Assembly (NCBI RefSeq): GCF_036373705.1
Contig: NC_089857.1
Coordinates: forward strand, 41,550,784 to 41,614,783
DNA: 64,000 bases
Source of the DNA: Amia ocellicauda
Lineage: Eukaryota > Chordata > Actinopteri > Amiiformes > Amiidae
Direction: 5' to 3'
Shown here: positions 1 through 26,962 of the stretch, piece after piece
Layout: every line of letters begins with the position of its first letter
Position numbering within the stretch: position 1 is the first letter of the stretch
Program-made: the position numbers and the translations under genes
The notes under the pieces: generated by a model
The model's input: the letters and a program-made list of their open reading frames with translations, nothing else
Database searches by the model: none
What the model was told of the DNA's origin: nothing

Positions 1-1600
1 ATGCAAATTAAGGGCTGGAGAAGAGAGGTATTTCTGTACGGAGTGGGTTAAGGGTGTCTGCATTAATCTTGAAGAAATGGCTGGATGAGATCCACAGATC
101 AGTCAGTTCATAAGCATTGGGCAGGATGGGCCAAATTCAAACTTTATAACTTTATAAATTATCGTAATATCAATTTAAGATGTAAAAAATATATATATAT
201 ATATATATCTAAAAAGCAATTCACAGTAATAATTCATAGGTAAAACTAAAAACAAGCATTCACCGTTATTTTTAGTGGAAGAAGTGCTTTCCACAGGGAT
301 CCCCTTTTACTCTGCAGGGAAGGATCCCCTCCCAAAGGGATCCCCGTCTTTTGCACTATGTAGATTATCAAGGGTCCTTTCCAAGCTGTTGGGAAACATG
401 ATATATTCTGCCTTCCACACCTGGTACCACCACTACTGCCACCTTCTCATGTGTGCTTTCTTCAAAGGCTACAAAACAACATGGTAATAAGGTTATTCTC
501 TATTAAATATTCATAGATTTTGCACTCAAGAGCAGCATAACAATTTGCTTTTCAACTTAGGGTACACATTCTATTGACATTTATTGATAAGTACATATTT
601 ACAATGCTTGTTTTACTTGTCTCACCAAGTGGCCATTCAATGTATAACCAAACAGGGTAAATGTATTCAATATTTATGAAATACACACAGTGTTACAGGC
701 ATATTGTGCTCAGATGTTTCAATCTTATCTTCAGTCATTTTATAAATGCCTTAAAAATACATTTTGATCATTTTAAAATAAATTCATGAATAGGTCTAGT
801 TACAACAAAATGCATATTTACAAAGCATGAATTATTGTGAGTCTGCTTTAAATCAGATACTACTGAAAAGGCAAGTATCACAGTCTAACCACAGTTAACA
901 GCATAATTATGGTGTCTTAGAGGGGGTTAATATATTATGCGATTCTGTGCTGCAGACGTCTATATTTTTTTTAGCAGCCCTATCCACATCACTGGTTCAT
1001 ATTAACGACAGAATTTGTTCCCTTGCTGATGTAGTGTGCGAGATTTAAAGTGTCCGAATGCCATCCCAGAAGAACACACTGCTACAGCGAGTCTGTTAGA
1101 AGATGTAAGATTGTTTAATCGCCAGACAGGCAGCATTAAGGACAAGCCCAGCTCTCCTGACCACTCACAGACAGAAGGGCGTGAGGGAGTGAGATTATGT
1201 GTGGCAATATATCCTGCAACCACTGGATGCCTTTTCATGGCTCTAAAGGGCCTACTTCACAGATTTCTGCGGCTGTGGAGATATTTTCTCACATCTGGGT
1301 TCGGCACAGCTTCCAGAGTGACAATGCATGTGCTCCTGTCCCGGCAGCATCCTTACTGTCCCAGCATTGCCACCCTGGGTCTTCTCAGGCCAGTCCTGTC
1401 ATTTTATTTAATTGAACACTATTCGGGATTAATTGGACGTGGACTGCAGTTTCATCAGCAAAAAGTGCAATTCAGTTTATTAGGGGAGAGAGTGAGATAT
1501 TATCTGATACTTATTTATAACTAGTGCTGTAATATCTGCAGTAAATCAAAAAGTTCTTACATTTGCCAAGTATTGCTTTATAGATATTAATTACACTTTG
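1..1600. other. AT-rich stretch, no gene recognised
   Basis: I see no recognisable gene here. There is a short (AT)n run at about 188-208. Short open frames, such as a plus-strand one at 1036-1524, show no known domain and no convincing splice sites. The stretch lies downstream of the last exon I can recognise of the minus-strand nucleotidase-like remnant, so further degraded 3' exons of that gene could be hidden in it. Confidence 0.5.
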
Positions 1601-2402
1601 CATTTTTCCAGACATCGACCTTGGACTTTTACAGTCTCCAAAACTATCCTATGTCCTGGTTCTGCATTTGGGTCAAAGCCAAATTCTACTCCAGCAACTT
1701 GGGGAAATCTGAAAATAAGGTGTGTTTATGATGATATTATTATAACTGAACAGGGAATATGCATATGAAGCTGTCAAAGTTATAATGTAGCATGCTGTTT
1801 TTGAAACAGTCTGAATTTGTGAATTTCCTGACAAATGTAATGCCAGTTCTACCTCACTGCAATAGAAATGTGACCCCATACAACAGCATTGCTAGGGAGA
1901 GAGGGAGTGATAAAGGTTATGTCAGTTTCCATGACTCCTTAGTACCTAATCTTGAAACTCCAATTATCCCAGAGAATCCCCATTATGATCAATTATGCAG
2001 GGGTTTTCTACTGGAGTCCTTGAGGCCGAGACTCTTAAAGGATTGTACTTGTGATCTGAACTAGCATTTCTTTCTTTAAGATCACCACACAAAAAGTTCT
2101 AGGTCAACCTTGCCCCTTAAATAAATAATAAAATTAAATGAAATACATGAAGAATATACATTCCATCTGAACTTGGGTAATTTCTGACTCCATTCTCGAG
2201 GGCTTCTAATAACTGCTCTCCTGTAGTTTCAATGACCAGGACAGGATGTGTTACGCACATCAGGTCAAGCATCGTGAAAGGGCCGGCTGCATAGATGCGA
2301 TCTGAATGCAAAGTGCCATAAGAACAAAATAAATACATAAATAGACCACCATTAAGGGAATTATCTAGGACTGTCTTTAAGAAATAATAAAGCAAATAAA
2401 GC

Positions 2403-2405
<3 letters not shown>

Positions 2406-2436
<31 letters not shown>
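2406..2436. repeat. (TG)n microsatellite
   Basis: An uninterrupted GT/TG dinucleotide tract lies between the third and fourth blocks of the nucleotidase-like remnant. It is a simple repeat with no other visible role. Confidence 0.95.
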
Positions 2437-2437
<1 letters not shown>

Positions 2438-2759
2438 TATAAGGTATACATAAATAACTGCTGCAGTCTTTTTAGAACACCTTAACATGTTCATATGATG
2501 CAATGAAATGATAAACACAGAATTCAACAGAGCCACATCTGCGTGGGTCACTTTCAGCATCGCATTAGTGATCAGATTCCCAAGGTTGTTCTCCGATTTC
2601 TGCACCGTAGCAAAACACCCATCCAGGTCCATTTCGGTTTGGCACAGCACTACTTCCAGCAAGTGCTAAGAACAGGTAATACATTATAAATAATCAGATG
2701 AATCGTGTACGCCTATTCAGTCAGTATTTATTTTGTGATTAAACAATTTTTTAATGTTT

Positions 2760-2761
<2 letters not shown>

Positions 2762-2805
<44 letters not shown>
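2762..2805. repeat. (TA)n microsatellite, target of a Tc1-like insertion
   Basis: A TA dinucleotide tract of about 44 bases ends exactly at the left terminal inverted repeat of the Tc1-like element. Tc1/mariner elements insert at TA, so the tract offered many targets, or it grew after insertion. Confidence 0.9.
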
Positions 2806-2808
<3 letters not shown>

Positions 2809-4019
2809 TCACCTAAAGGATTATTAGGAACACCTGTTCAATTTCTCATTAATGCAATTATCTAACCAACCAATCACATGGCAGTTGCTTCAATGCATTT
2901 AGGGGTGTGGTCCTGGTCAAGACAATCTCCTGAACTCCAAACTGAATGTCTGAATGGGAAAGAAAGGTGATTTAAGCAATTTTGAGCGTGGCATGGTTGT
3001 TGGTGCCAGACGGGCCGGTCTGAGTATTTCACAATCTGCTCAGTTACTGGGATTTTCACGCACAGCCATTTCTAGGGTTTACAAAGAATGGTGTGAAAAG
3101 GGAAAAACATCCAGTATGCGGCAGTCCTGTGGGTGAAAATGCCTTGTTGATGCTAGAGGTCAGAGGAGAATGGGCCGACTGATTCAAGCTGATAGAAGAG
3201 CAACTTTGACTGAAATAACCACTCGTTACAACCGAGGTATGCAGCAAAGCATTTGTGAAGCCACAACACGTACAACCTTGAGGCGGATGGGCTATAACAG
3301 CAGAAGACCCCACCGGGTACCACTCATCTCCACTACAAATAGGAAAAAAGAGGCTACAATTTGCACAAGCTCACCAAAATTGGACAGTTGAAGACAGGAA
3401 AAATGTTGCCTGGTCTGATGAGTCTCCATTTCTGTTGAGACATTCAGATGGTAGAGTCAGAATTTGGCGTAAACAGAATGAGAACATGGATCCATCATGC
3501 CTTGTTACCACTGTGCAGGGTGGTGGTGGTGTAATGGTGTGGGGGATGTTTTCTTGGCACACTTTAGGCCCCTTAGTGCCAACTGGGCATCATTTAAATG
3601 CCACGGCCTACCTGAGCATTGTTTCTGACCATGTCCATCCCTTTATGACCACCATGTACCCATCCTCTGATGGCTACTTCCAGCAGGATAATGCACCATG
3701 TCACAAAGGTCGAATCATTTCAAATTCTTGAACATGACAATGAGTTCACTGTACTAAACTGGCCCCCACAGTCACCAGATCTCAACCCAATAGAGCATCT
3801 TTGGGATGTGGTGGAACGGGAGCTTCGTGCCCTGGATGTGCATCCCACAAATCTCCATCAACTGCAAGATGCTATCCTATCAATATGGGCCAACATTTCT
3901 AAAGAATGCTTTCAGCACCTTGTTGAATCAATGCCACGTAGAATTAAGGCAGTTCTGAAGGCGAAAGGGGGTTAAACACAGTATTAGTATGGTGTTCCTA
4001 ATAATCCTTTAGGTGAGTG
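2806..4019 (+). mobile_element. Tc1-like DNA transposon, inactive, about 1.2 kb
   Basis: The ends are inverted repeats: CACTCACCTAAAGGATTATT on the left and its complement on the right, each flanked by TA. The plus strand encodes pieces of a Tc1-type transposase. Near 2954-3136 is a helix-turn-helix N-terminus. Next come WSDES near 3412 (first catalytic Asp), FQQDNAPCH near 3680 (second Asp) and [12 protein letters not shown] near 3775 (catalytic Glu), the DD34E arrangement of the family. The frame is broken by a TGA at 3134-3136 and by frameshifts near 3350 and 3720, so this copy cannot make a full transposase. It lies in an intron of the nucleotidase-like remnant. Confidence 0.93.
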
Positions 4020-4021
4020 TA

Positions 4022-4781
4022 TATTATCACAGCCTAAATATTAAGTGCCTATTAAGTTCATATTTAAATCACATCATTGCTTACTCTGTTTAAATATTGC
4101 AAATAAGATCATGAAAATCACGTTATTCATTAATTAAGTCTACATGAAATGTTTCAGTTACTGACTATTAAAAACTGTGTTTATATTCAATACAAAGTGC
4201 ACATACTGCTAATCTAGCACAGAAATGCTTCCAGAATTGGATGTGTTTAGACTTGTTTAGGGTGACACTCACTCACACACAGAGAAGGTCTTGTTTACTA
4301 TTTTATTTGTGTTTGTTTGATTGTTGGTATATACTCACTTGTCAAAACATGTTTAAAAAAACTGCAGCAGGAAAACTGGGATTTAGAGTATATTTATTTA
4401 TTTTATTTATTATTTATTTTACAAATTTACATTCCATTTCTTCCATGACAATCACTGAAAAAATTATGAGGCTTGAAAAGGTGTTTTTGTTTGATATGCT
4501 ATTCAAATAAAAAAAAAATTAATTATTAGATTCCAGAACATATTTTTTGAATTTCTAAAGAATAAAAATTAACAAAACCTGATGCCCTAAATCCCTATTA
4601 ACATAGAAAGATAACTGTTTGAAGGTAAAATGTGAAGAATCACATTTTTGTAACCAAGTAACTCTTTTCCCTGTATAGTTTTTCAGTTCCAATGAAACTA
4701 AGAAACAATTGTAAAGCCTTCAAAGTAAAACATGTTCATGCAATAAAAGTAAGTAAAATAATAATGAAAAATCACACTTAC
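4022..4781. other. Intronic AT-rich DNA of the nucleotidase-like remnant
   Basis: The sequence between the Tc1-like element and the large phosphoesterase exon is AT-rich. It holds no exon-like block or repeat that I can identify. Confidence 0.5.
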
Positions 4782-5439
4782 CTACACGTTCATACTATAT
4801 TCTGTAACAATCTCTTTCATAGACGAGTCCTCTGCAAGGTTTTCCTCCACTACTATTTTCTTCACATCATACCGAATTGTCATGTCATGCTTTCTTATCA
4901 CATCAGTTTTTTGACAGATAGCTGAAATCCGATATACTTTTGACGACCAGGACTCCGTTCTCTTTTAAAACAGCGTATTTGTGATTGTGGCCTCCAAGTA
5001 TAAGGTCAACTGCTTTCGTTTCTGCTAGCCGGATATCATGAGACCATTTCATGTGTGTAATAGCAATGACCAGCTCTGCTCCTTTGGCTCTCAGTTCTGT
5101 TGCACTGTTGTGACATAGTCCACATAGTTGATAGTTGATTTATCAACTGTTCCCAATGTATCGATCCATTCCTCCACCACTAAACCCATAATGCCAATGT
5201 CAACGCCATTCCAGGGGAAGACGCCACTGACCAATCCGGGTCCTAGCGGCCGAGAAGTAAATCTGTCATAAACGTTGCTGAGAAACCAAGGAAAACCCAT
5301 TTGAGGGGCCATTTCTTCAAGGAGATCCATACCAAAATCAAATTTGTGATTATCTGAAAAGGTTGAAAATGTTACTGATCCAAATATAAGAGATTAATGA
5401 AAATTCAGAAGGACTTCTTACACATCCATCCATTTCCAG

Positions 5440-5690
5440 GTGAGCCAAAGCCAAACCAGGCAGGTAAGGTGCAAGGCTGGGTACACCTTGGATGGGATGC
5501 CAGTCCATCAAAGGGCAACACAAACACACACCACTCCAGGGCAATTTACAGTAGCCAATCAACCCAGCAAAAACCCACGAGGCCACACTGAGAACATGCT
5601 ACCTTCACACAGGCAGAAACCCCAGGACAGAACTGAACCTAGGTTTCAGGAGCTGGGAGGCAGCAGCATTAACCACAAGTCTGTATTTTA
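5440..5690. repeat. Dispersed repeat of a kind common in fish genomes
   Basis: The phrases GGATGGGATGCCAGTCCATC, CTCCAGGGCAATTTACAGTA and AACCTAGGTTTCAGGAGCTG, followed by GCAGCAGCATTAACCAC, are typical of a short interspersed repeat seen often in fish DNA. This is from recognition, not a search. It lies in the intron between the 6097-5971 and 5353-4782 blocks. Open frames across it are chance. Confidence 0.6.
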
Positions 5691-6855
5691 TTTTATATTT
5701 TGCAGAAATTCCAACATTCTGACTTCAATCCCGTCTTGCATCAGTGAGATTTATGGGTTAAAAAAACAAAAAAAAACACCAGAGCTCATGCAAAGCTACC
5801 TCCTTCTCTGGAAGTAATATGACAAATTCTCCATTACCCACCATGCCTCGCTTTTATCAACAGGCAATGGAGAAGTGACAATGGATGGTTATGAATGCTA
5901 TTATGTTCTGAATATTGGAGCATCTGTTAAGCCTTGTAAATATTTGTATATCATTTTCAGAAGTGTTTACCATATACAGCACAACCAAGCTTCTTGAAGA
6001 TATCTATCGTATGCTTTGCTTTTGTAATTGTGCTTAATAGTGAGGGATTTAAACAATCTCCACTAAACACCACCAGAGGATTGCACAGATGGAATTCCTA
6101 GAGGGCTGTAGCAAACCTGGATGGGAAAAAAAGCAATTCAATATATATAAAAACATTCACAAATGCCCATACAAATACTCCAACCCTAAAATGATAACAG
6201 AGGTATTTAAGAGTTTTAAAAATGGTACCAAATACTTATGAATGTATGAATAGATAATCGGTTTCATTTCAAAACATGAGTATCCTGAGGGGATAAACAC
6301 ATTAAGAAGGATAGAGGGATGGAGTTGGAAAGGTAGATGAAAAAGATGGATGCACTGTATAAAAAAAAATCTGGTTAGTTGTGATGATAGATGAATGAAC
6401 AGAGGATGTACCTTCGTAACTATCACCACAACAAGCCTTCCATTAAATGTATTTTTTTTTATTAATGCACTTATAGAGCAGTAATAATAATCATAACAGC
6501 TCAACTTGGTTCTGGTCCAACCCATGGCTTTCCTAGGGTTTTTGTTCCACTTAATTATATAACTGAGCAAAGTAAAGTTCAATTAAATGATTAAGCAGCT
6601 GATTATAACAAAGTAGCCCAAATAAGCACTGGACAAAAAAAATGCACATTTAGACATTTTAGCGTCAGGTGTCCATATTTCCGTGGAATTGTCCCTACAT
6701 GCTTAACATTGCAATTCTTTGGTGCAATGCGTATTAATATAACTGTTTCCCTGTAACAGAATTATACATGGACATAGCCTTGTGAAAAGAGTTATACCAA
6801 TAAAAATAGTTCATACACAGAGTAAGAGATTATGTATGCTACTGTCTGCAGTGAA

Positions 6856-6905
6856 CGTCTGACGTCATTACCTTGCAGCACGTCTGACGTCATTACCTTG
6901 CAGCA
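6856..6905. promoter_or_regulatory. Tandem 25-bp repeat with two CRE octamers
   Basis: Two perfect copies of a 25-base unit (6856-6880 and 6881-6905) each contain the palindrome TGACGTCA, at 6860-6867 and 6885-6892. TGACGTCA is the full consensus site for CREB/ATF factors. The repeat is about 1.35 kb upstream of the RGS7BP start codon and upstream of the minus-strand remnant, so it could serve either gene. That use is inference. Confidence 0.55.
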
Positions 6906-7496
6906 CCACCAACGGGTTCCTGTTCCTCGTTTCTCGCCTCCATCTCACAAACATCGCTGAAGTGTAGGATGGTTAATAATGGCAATAGTGGCAATAATGT
7001 GTCGGCCATGATCCTTGTTCACACGTTTCATTTACCGCCAACGCAGAACTGCGCATGTGCAGCTGTCGCCAGCGCGGGTCACCGAGGAATGGTAAGGCTC
7101 GCGAGAGTTCAATGCAAGAGAAAAAGGGGACAAAAGCCACACTTCTTCAGAGATGACACCCTTAATTCGGCCAACAATGGTAGTGTGCAATGATGTGCAC
7201 TCAGTATGTCCGGTCGTGCACCAGGCAGAGGAAGAAAAACTTTGTCTTACATTGCGGACAGACAAATAAAAGAGGCTGATTTAAACGCAACACATTGAAG
7301 ACAAACATTGTCAACCTGCATGCATTTTAATTTCGTGGGGTCTCCTGTGTGATAAGCTATGCTATGCATGACCAGTGCAAATATGTGGATTTAGTCTATC
7401 AATTTGTTTTTGTTGCAGGCTTTCGTTTACAGCCAAGTTCCCTCGAGGTGGTCTTAAAGCAGGGGGTCTATTCCTAATATATAAATGATACCCCCC

Positions 7497-7527
<31 letters not shown>

Positions 7528-7826
7528 CATGCGTGGCAAGATGACACCATGCAACCTTCCACTGGCACTGGATTTCCAACAATTGGGTCTCAGAAGTAAT
7601 ATAATTGCCGCTATTGAACATTTCATTGGGTAATGTGTGAGCTCCTGGGGGTCTGGTTTGATGGATCACATTAGTATGCCTGTCCTATGAATGTGCTCTG
7701 TTGCTAACCACGTCAGTCTGCCAGATTCCGTGCGTCTCCTGCTCCCACCAAGGTTAGATCTATTCTCAGAAGAAGACCTTGGAAAAGAGATCGGGACTAT
7801 AGCATCCGTACTATCTTTTGTCTCGT

Positions 7827-7827
<1 letters not shown>

Positions 7828-7883
<56 letters not shown>
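7828..7883. repeat. (ATT)n microsatellite
   Basis: A trinucleotide ATT tract of about 18 units lies upstream of RGS7BP. The poly-isoleucine open frames reading through it on both strands are artefacts. Confidence 0.95.
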
Positions 7884-7885
<2 letters not shown>

Positions 7886-8192
7886 AGACATGCACTTGCA
7901 TTGTTAAGCATTGTGTCTGTTAGTTCTTAATGGAAACTCGTAGCTGCAAGCAATGGTTACATCTGGCCAGCTGTGAATCCGCCCCTGAAGTGCATGAACG
8001 GCAATGTGTGCGGATATTTCAGCTGGAATTGGGCTTCTTCTGCTGAAGTGAAGGTGACTCGCTCGGGCTGTGGAAGCGATGCAGACAGGAGTCGCAGGCG
8101 CTCCTCTGGAAAGATCTCCTTCAACAATAGAGTGATTCTGGAGCCACTCGGCCAGCTGCTAAAAAAAGACAAGCCAAAATAATAAAAATTAA

Positions 8193-23150
<14,958 letters not shown>

Positions 23151-24165
23151 AGTGTCGATCTCCAAAACAAACGGCAAAAACTGCAATTAGGATCCCGTTA
23201 GAACAAACGATATTTAGTAACATATTGTATCTCCCTTCAACCTATAACTGCCATTTCTAAAATGTTCTTCTTTTTGTTGAAAAGGCTGCCCATTTTCTAT
23301 TTTTATTTTGTAATACAAGAAAATAATTGTTAAAAAGTTCTGAAAATCAATAGTTTTAACTTATATATTTTAATCTAATTTTGATTAAGATGCTTTATAA
23401 AGATTTTTTCCATTTTTGTAACTGGAGTGATATTATTGCATGGCTGCCTTTAGGCAACGTGACCAGATGAAACAAAAACAACAACAAAATGTGGATTTTC
23501 TTTTCTTCCATTACTCTAGGAGTCTCAAGATTTGATTTGATTTGTATATTGAGGAAATAAGACACAATCTGATATATGCTCTATTGAAACTCCCTTCTTC
23601 AAACACGTAGATGTTATGACAACTGCAGGAACTCTTACTAGGAGTCATATAAACCTTACTCTCAGATTGACCAACAGTAATTAACTAATTAACCGAACCA
23701 ATCAAACAGTGCATATAGAAGCCATGCATAGGAAGAAAAAACTACTTTTTTTCTGTTTCTTTATTATTTCTATATACTGATCATTATTTAGTCTTCCATA
23801 TACCGGGAACCTGTATCCAACCTTTTCTTTTACATTTCAAGGAATATATGATATTTAAATGAACTTTTGCACATATATGTAAATCAAAATGTTAGACTTG
23901 TATATATAATGAACCCATTACACCAACATGATATTCTAGGTTCTTTTCCAGGATGGCTTTCTTTTCTGAATTGGTGGTTTAAACAATGCCCAAGGCAAAA
24001 TTCTCTGTAATGACATTTTATAACCAACAGAAAGGGCAAAGCATGGCACTTGCTTATTGATATAGTATTAAATGTTTAGGGCATGCTGGAGGTAGTTCAA
24101 TCTAATGAAAAATATAGGTCATTTTACATTGTTAATAAACCTTTTTTATTTAAATAAAAGGCATT
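23151..24165 (+). other. RGS7BP: Probable RGS7BP 3' UTR with polyadenylation signals
   Basis: The AT-rich sequence after the stop codon contains two AATAAA hexamers close together, at 24134-24139 and 24153-24158. Their position about 1 kb after the stop suits a 3' UTR end. This is inferred from motif and position only; earlier or later signals could be used. Confidence 0.5.
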
Positions 24166-25240
24166 GTTGTTTCTGATTCCTATTCAGAGGTAAAAGTGCA
24201 TCACCTACAGGATTTCACCTTGATGTATACAATATTGTTTTAAACAGCAGGCTAATATTAAATGTTGAGATTTTTTTAATATAATACTATTCTGTGTGAA
24301 TAACATACTAATTTTAAGGGGATAAGAAAGTAGAAGGCTGAATTTAATTGTTATATCACCTCCTTAAAGTGTTCAGTAGTCCTTACATATCTAATTGGTT
24401 TAAGGCCCTACTAAGCAAGCATTTTTATTGGTATTTCATTTCATATTCATATAAAAAAATATGACATTTCTCATTATTCCTCAATGGATATTATCATTAA
24501 TTAATTGTGTCTTTTCCTTTTTTAAGAACTTGGTAATTTGAGAAAAAGTTTAGTTAATCTAAAACTTGAATGATAATGAAACAGCAACGTGGCCTCTTGA
24601 TTCAAGCTTCACTGCATTTCAGGGACTCCTCACTGTGTGAGTCTGCAGTCTGATGCACACAGAAGCCACTAGATGTCATCTTATCCACTGCAGCAGATTT
24701 ATATATTTATACACCAATTTGCACTCCAATGCCAATGAGATTGATCAAGCCAAAGCAATGCAAGACAATGAGATTGATCAATACATTAATTTTTACATTC
24801 TTGCATTTTTAATAGAAAGTTGCATGGTTGCCGTTTAAAACAACACTCTAATTTAGTAATATTAATCATGGTTAACTTTGGATGTGAAACTGAAATGTGT
24901 GGCTTTAATTTGTTAAAAAAAACAATACCCTCCTTGCTGAGTGTATTTAAAAGTCACATTTGTACTGCCCGGTGTCCTGAATACCTGTGTATACAGCTTT
25001 AAATCCTTAATGTTAAAATAAAAACAAACTGTACACAAAGTCACAGCAAAGGGAAGAGAAGAAGTCATGAAAGATCCCAGCTGCATGATTTGCAGGAACA
25101 CCCAAGGGATCAGCCACCTCTTCTTCCAGTAAACGGATGAACGTCTTAAATCAGAACAGTTCAAATGTTGATAGGAAGCAGATGTTTCACACCAACAATG
25201 GGTTGTACCAGAGGTCATATGTTATCTAGAGGTTGGTGTG
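24166..25240. other. Intergenic DNA between RGS7BP and C6 copy A
   Basis: AT-rich sequence in which I recognise no gene or transposon. From about 25,255 onward it becomes similar to the sequence upstream of copy B, near 49,125. This places the left edge of the duplicated unit close to here. Confidence 0.5.
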
Positions 25241-25639
25241 TTAAGGGTAGATTAACTGCAAAAAAAACATTTTGTTGTCCTGACTGAATCCCACAGCACA
25301 CTTCTCGAACAAACTGACACCACTAGCAACCGGGGAGGAGCTGAAGAGACCAACAAACCCCCACCCGCAGTGGAAACTGCACCGCAGGAGGAGTGACACA
25401 GATCTGACGGGTTGCTTTGCTGAAAAACAGGAATTATGCAAGACTGTATGGTGCAAACAAAACAAAACAGCAAATAGATAAAACATAAAACACAACAGAC
25501 CCATCAGAATAACCATAACACAATATGAATCATATACATAGTAACTAAATATAAATTAGGCTACTTATTCTGGTGTTATATGACACACTATTGAAACAAA
25601 TCCCCAAGCTTGCCTATCCTGATTGTATTGCATTTTTTG

Positions 25640-25805
25640 CACATTGCTCCCTTGTCTGTAAATGTTTACAAAGTGCACTGATCAGCCGCCCGGAGGGGGT
25701 GGGATTTTGAATGAGTGTCTCTCCATAAGGCAGGAGAGAAGAAAGGACAATATGCTTTAAAAGCACTGCAGTGCTCACAGACCAACTATAGCCTCACATC
25801 AGCTG
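25640..25805 (+). promoter_or_regulatory. C6: C6 copy A promoter and non-coding first exon
   Basis: The block is conserved between the two C6 copies (49,499-49,649 is the counterpart). It holds TGTTTAC at 25663-25669, a forkhead (FOXA-like) core, running into CAAAGTGCA at 25669-25677, which resembles an HNF4 half-site. A TATA-like TTTAAAA is at 25756-25762. About 25 bases further begins a short non-coding exon ending at 25805 with CAGCTG|GTGAGT. The partner acceptor is CTGCTGCAG at 26931-26939. C6 is made mainly in the liver in vertebrates studied, so liver-factor sites make sense, but binding is inference. Confidence 0.6.
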
Positions 25806-26671
25806 GTGAGTTCAGCATTTTTGTCTTGCTCTTCTTCTTGAGTTGTTTTTCTATGTTGGTGAAGTTAATCTTCATGGCACAACAATGCACAACTGACAGT
25901 GCTTGAAATTAAGCCACTAAGAGTACTAATCATTAAATATTATTAAATTGCTATTTTAAACAAAAAAAAAGCTAAATTTTAATTTTGAAAAATAAGATTG
26001 TGGTATAAGGAAATAGTTAATGCAGTTGCTATTGAAAATATTACATTTTGTGATTACAGATCTGAACTAATTAAGCTTGTTTATAGTCCATTCTCAACTT
26101 CCACTGCAATAGTGCATTTTATTTTTTTCCCAAAAATATATCATAGCCAGTTTGACTGAGGAATATATTACTGGGAATATTCAAAATTATCTTTAAATCT
26201 AAGAAGCAAAAAATTACGGATTAATGATTGAAAAAACAACAACTTATTACACACACACAACAAATACAGCCATTGAACTGCTCTCGGCCTGTTCTGCTAG
26301 AATCCTGACCACACTCCTTGATTCCTCTTCCTGCCCTCTAAGTAGAGGAAATGCATGGCTACTACATCACATAAACACTTTCATTTCATTTAAACCACCA
26401 TAATGCATTTTTATGTCAACCACAATCAATTATCATTCTTAATTTAAAAACTGACATGAACTCCCACATTAGTTGACATTGTGTGTTAAGTTGTGACACA
26501 ACTGTAGGACAGATAAATAGAGAAGACAACATATATTTTCTTTTGACAGATTTTCTTTTTTTTTTGTGCTTTTGTTTAATTTGTTTGTTTCTGTACAGAC
26601 AACCTGGCTTCGTTCTATGTGCTTCACTTCACATTTCCTATATGCAGTTTAAGTCGTGTCCACAGTGAATC

Positions 26672-26753
26672 TATGTATGTATGTATGTATGTATGTATGT
26701 ATGTATGTATGTATGTATGTATCTATGTATGTATCTATGTATGTATGTATGTA
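26672..26753. repeat. (ATGT)n microsatellite
   Basis: A tetranucleotide TATG tract of about 20 units with a few ATCT variants, in C6 copy A intron 1 beside a TA-flanked miniature element. Confidence 0.95.
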
Positions 26754-26829
26754 CAGCTCTGGAAAAAATTAAGAGACCACTTAACATTGATTTCTGAACT
26801 TGGAGTTGTCTCAATTTTTTCCAAAGCTT
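26754..26829. mobile_element. TA-flanked miniature inverted-repeat element
   Basis: CAGCTCTGGAAAAAATTAAG and the right end TCAATTTTTTCCAAAGCTT form imperfect inverted termini around a short centre, with TA at both sides. This is the layout of a Tc1/mariner-type miniature element and resembles a repeat very common in fish. Copy B lacks it at the matching place. Confidence 0.7.
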
Positions 26830-26962
26830 TACGTATGTATGTATTATGAAAAGCATTTTTTTGATAGTCTTCACTTTCATTTGTGTACTGTGACCAATCT
26901 AAAAGTATTCAATGATCTATAAAGTCATTACTGCTGCAGAGTCCCCACTGCGTGATTTTGCC

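Larger units (their letters stand above)
1608..6097 (-). pseudogene. Metallophosphoesterase/5'-nucleotidase (YfkN-like) gene, degraded and partial
   Basis: Five exon-like blocks read on the minus strand: 6097-5971, 5353-4782, 2665-2519, about 2317-2160, and 1708 to about 1608. In order they encode a calcineurin-like phosphoesterase core (VVFSGDCLNPSLLS, then NHKFDFG, then ITHMKW and DLILGGHNHKY) and a 5'-nucleotidase C-terminal domain (DLDGCF, NNLGNLITNAM, ADVALLNS, AGPFTMLDL, FPQVAGVEFGFDP). Enzymes of this type hydrolyse nucleotides and other phosphomonoesters with two metal ions. Damage is extensive. One frameshift lies near 5091-5110 and a second at the A run at 4907-4912. A TAG falls in frame at 4782-4784, just before a good GTAAGT donor. 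The acceptor before the 2317 block reads TATG with no AG. The usual GNH(D/E) metal motif reads DNHK. The N-terminal exon with the first metal ligands was not found. I infer a pseudogene; indel errors in the assembly could explain some of the lesions, but hardly all. Confidence 0.7.

Noticed and set aside
1036..1524. A 162-codon plus-strand frame near the left end.
   Set aside because: It has no recognisable domain, no splice or promoter context and no support from codon pattern; treated as chance.
5091..5110. A short intron as the explanation for the frame change in the nucleotidase-like exon.
   Set aside because: The protein similarity continues across the point with no missing or extra residues to speak of and no GT/AG pair, so an indel is the simpler reading.
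6841..6910. A CRISPR-like or attachment-site repeat.
   Set aside because: There are only two head-to-tail units without spacers in a vertebrate genome; it is a simple tandem duplication.
7666..7930. Frames on both strands with long isoleucine runs.
   Set aside because: They are translations of the (ATT)n microsatellite.
7957..8182. Frames of about 70 codons on both strands just upstream of RGS7BP.
   Set aside because: They fall in the probable promoter and 5' UTR of RGS7BP and resemble no known protein.
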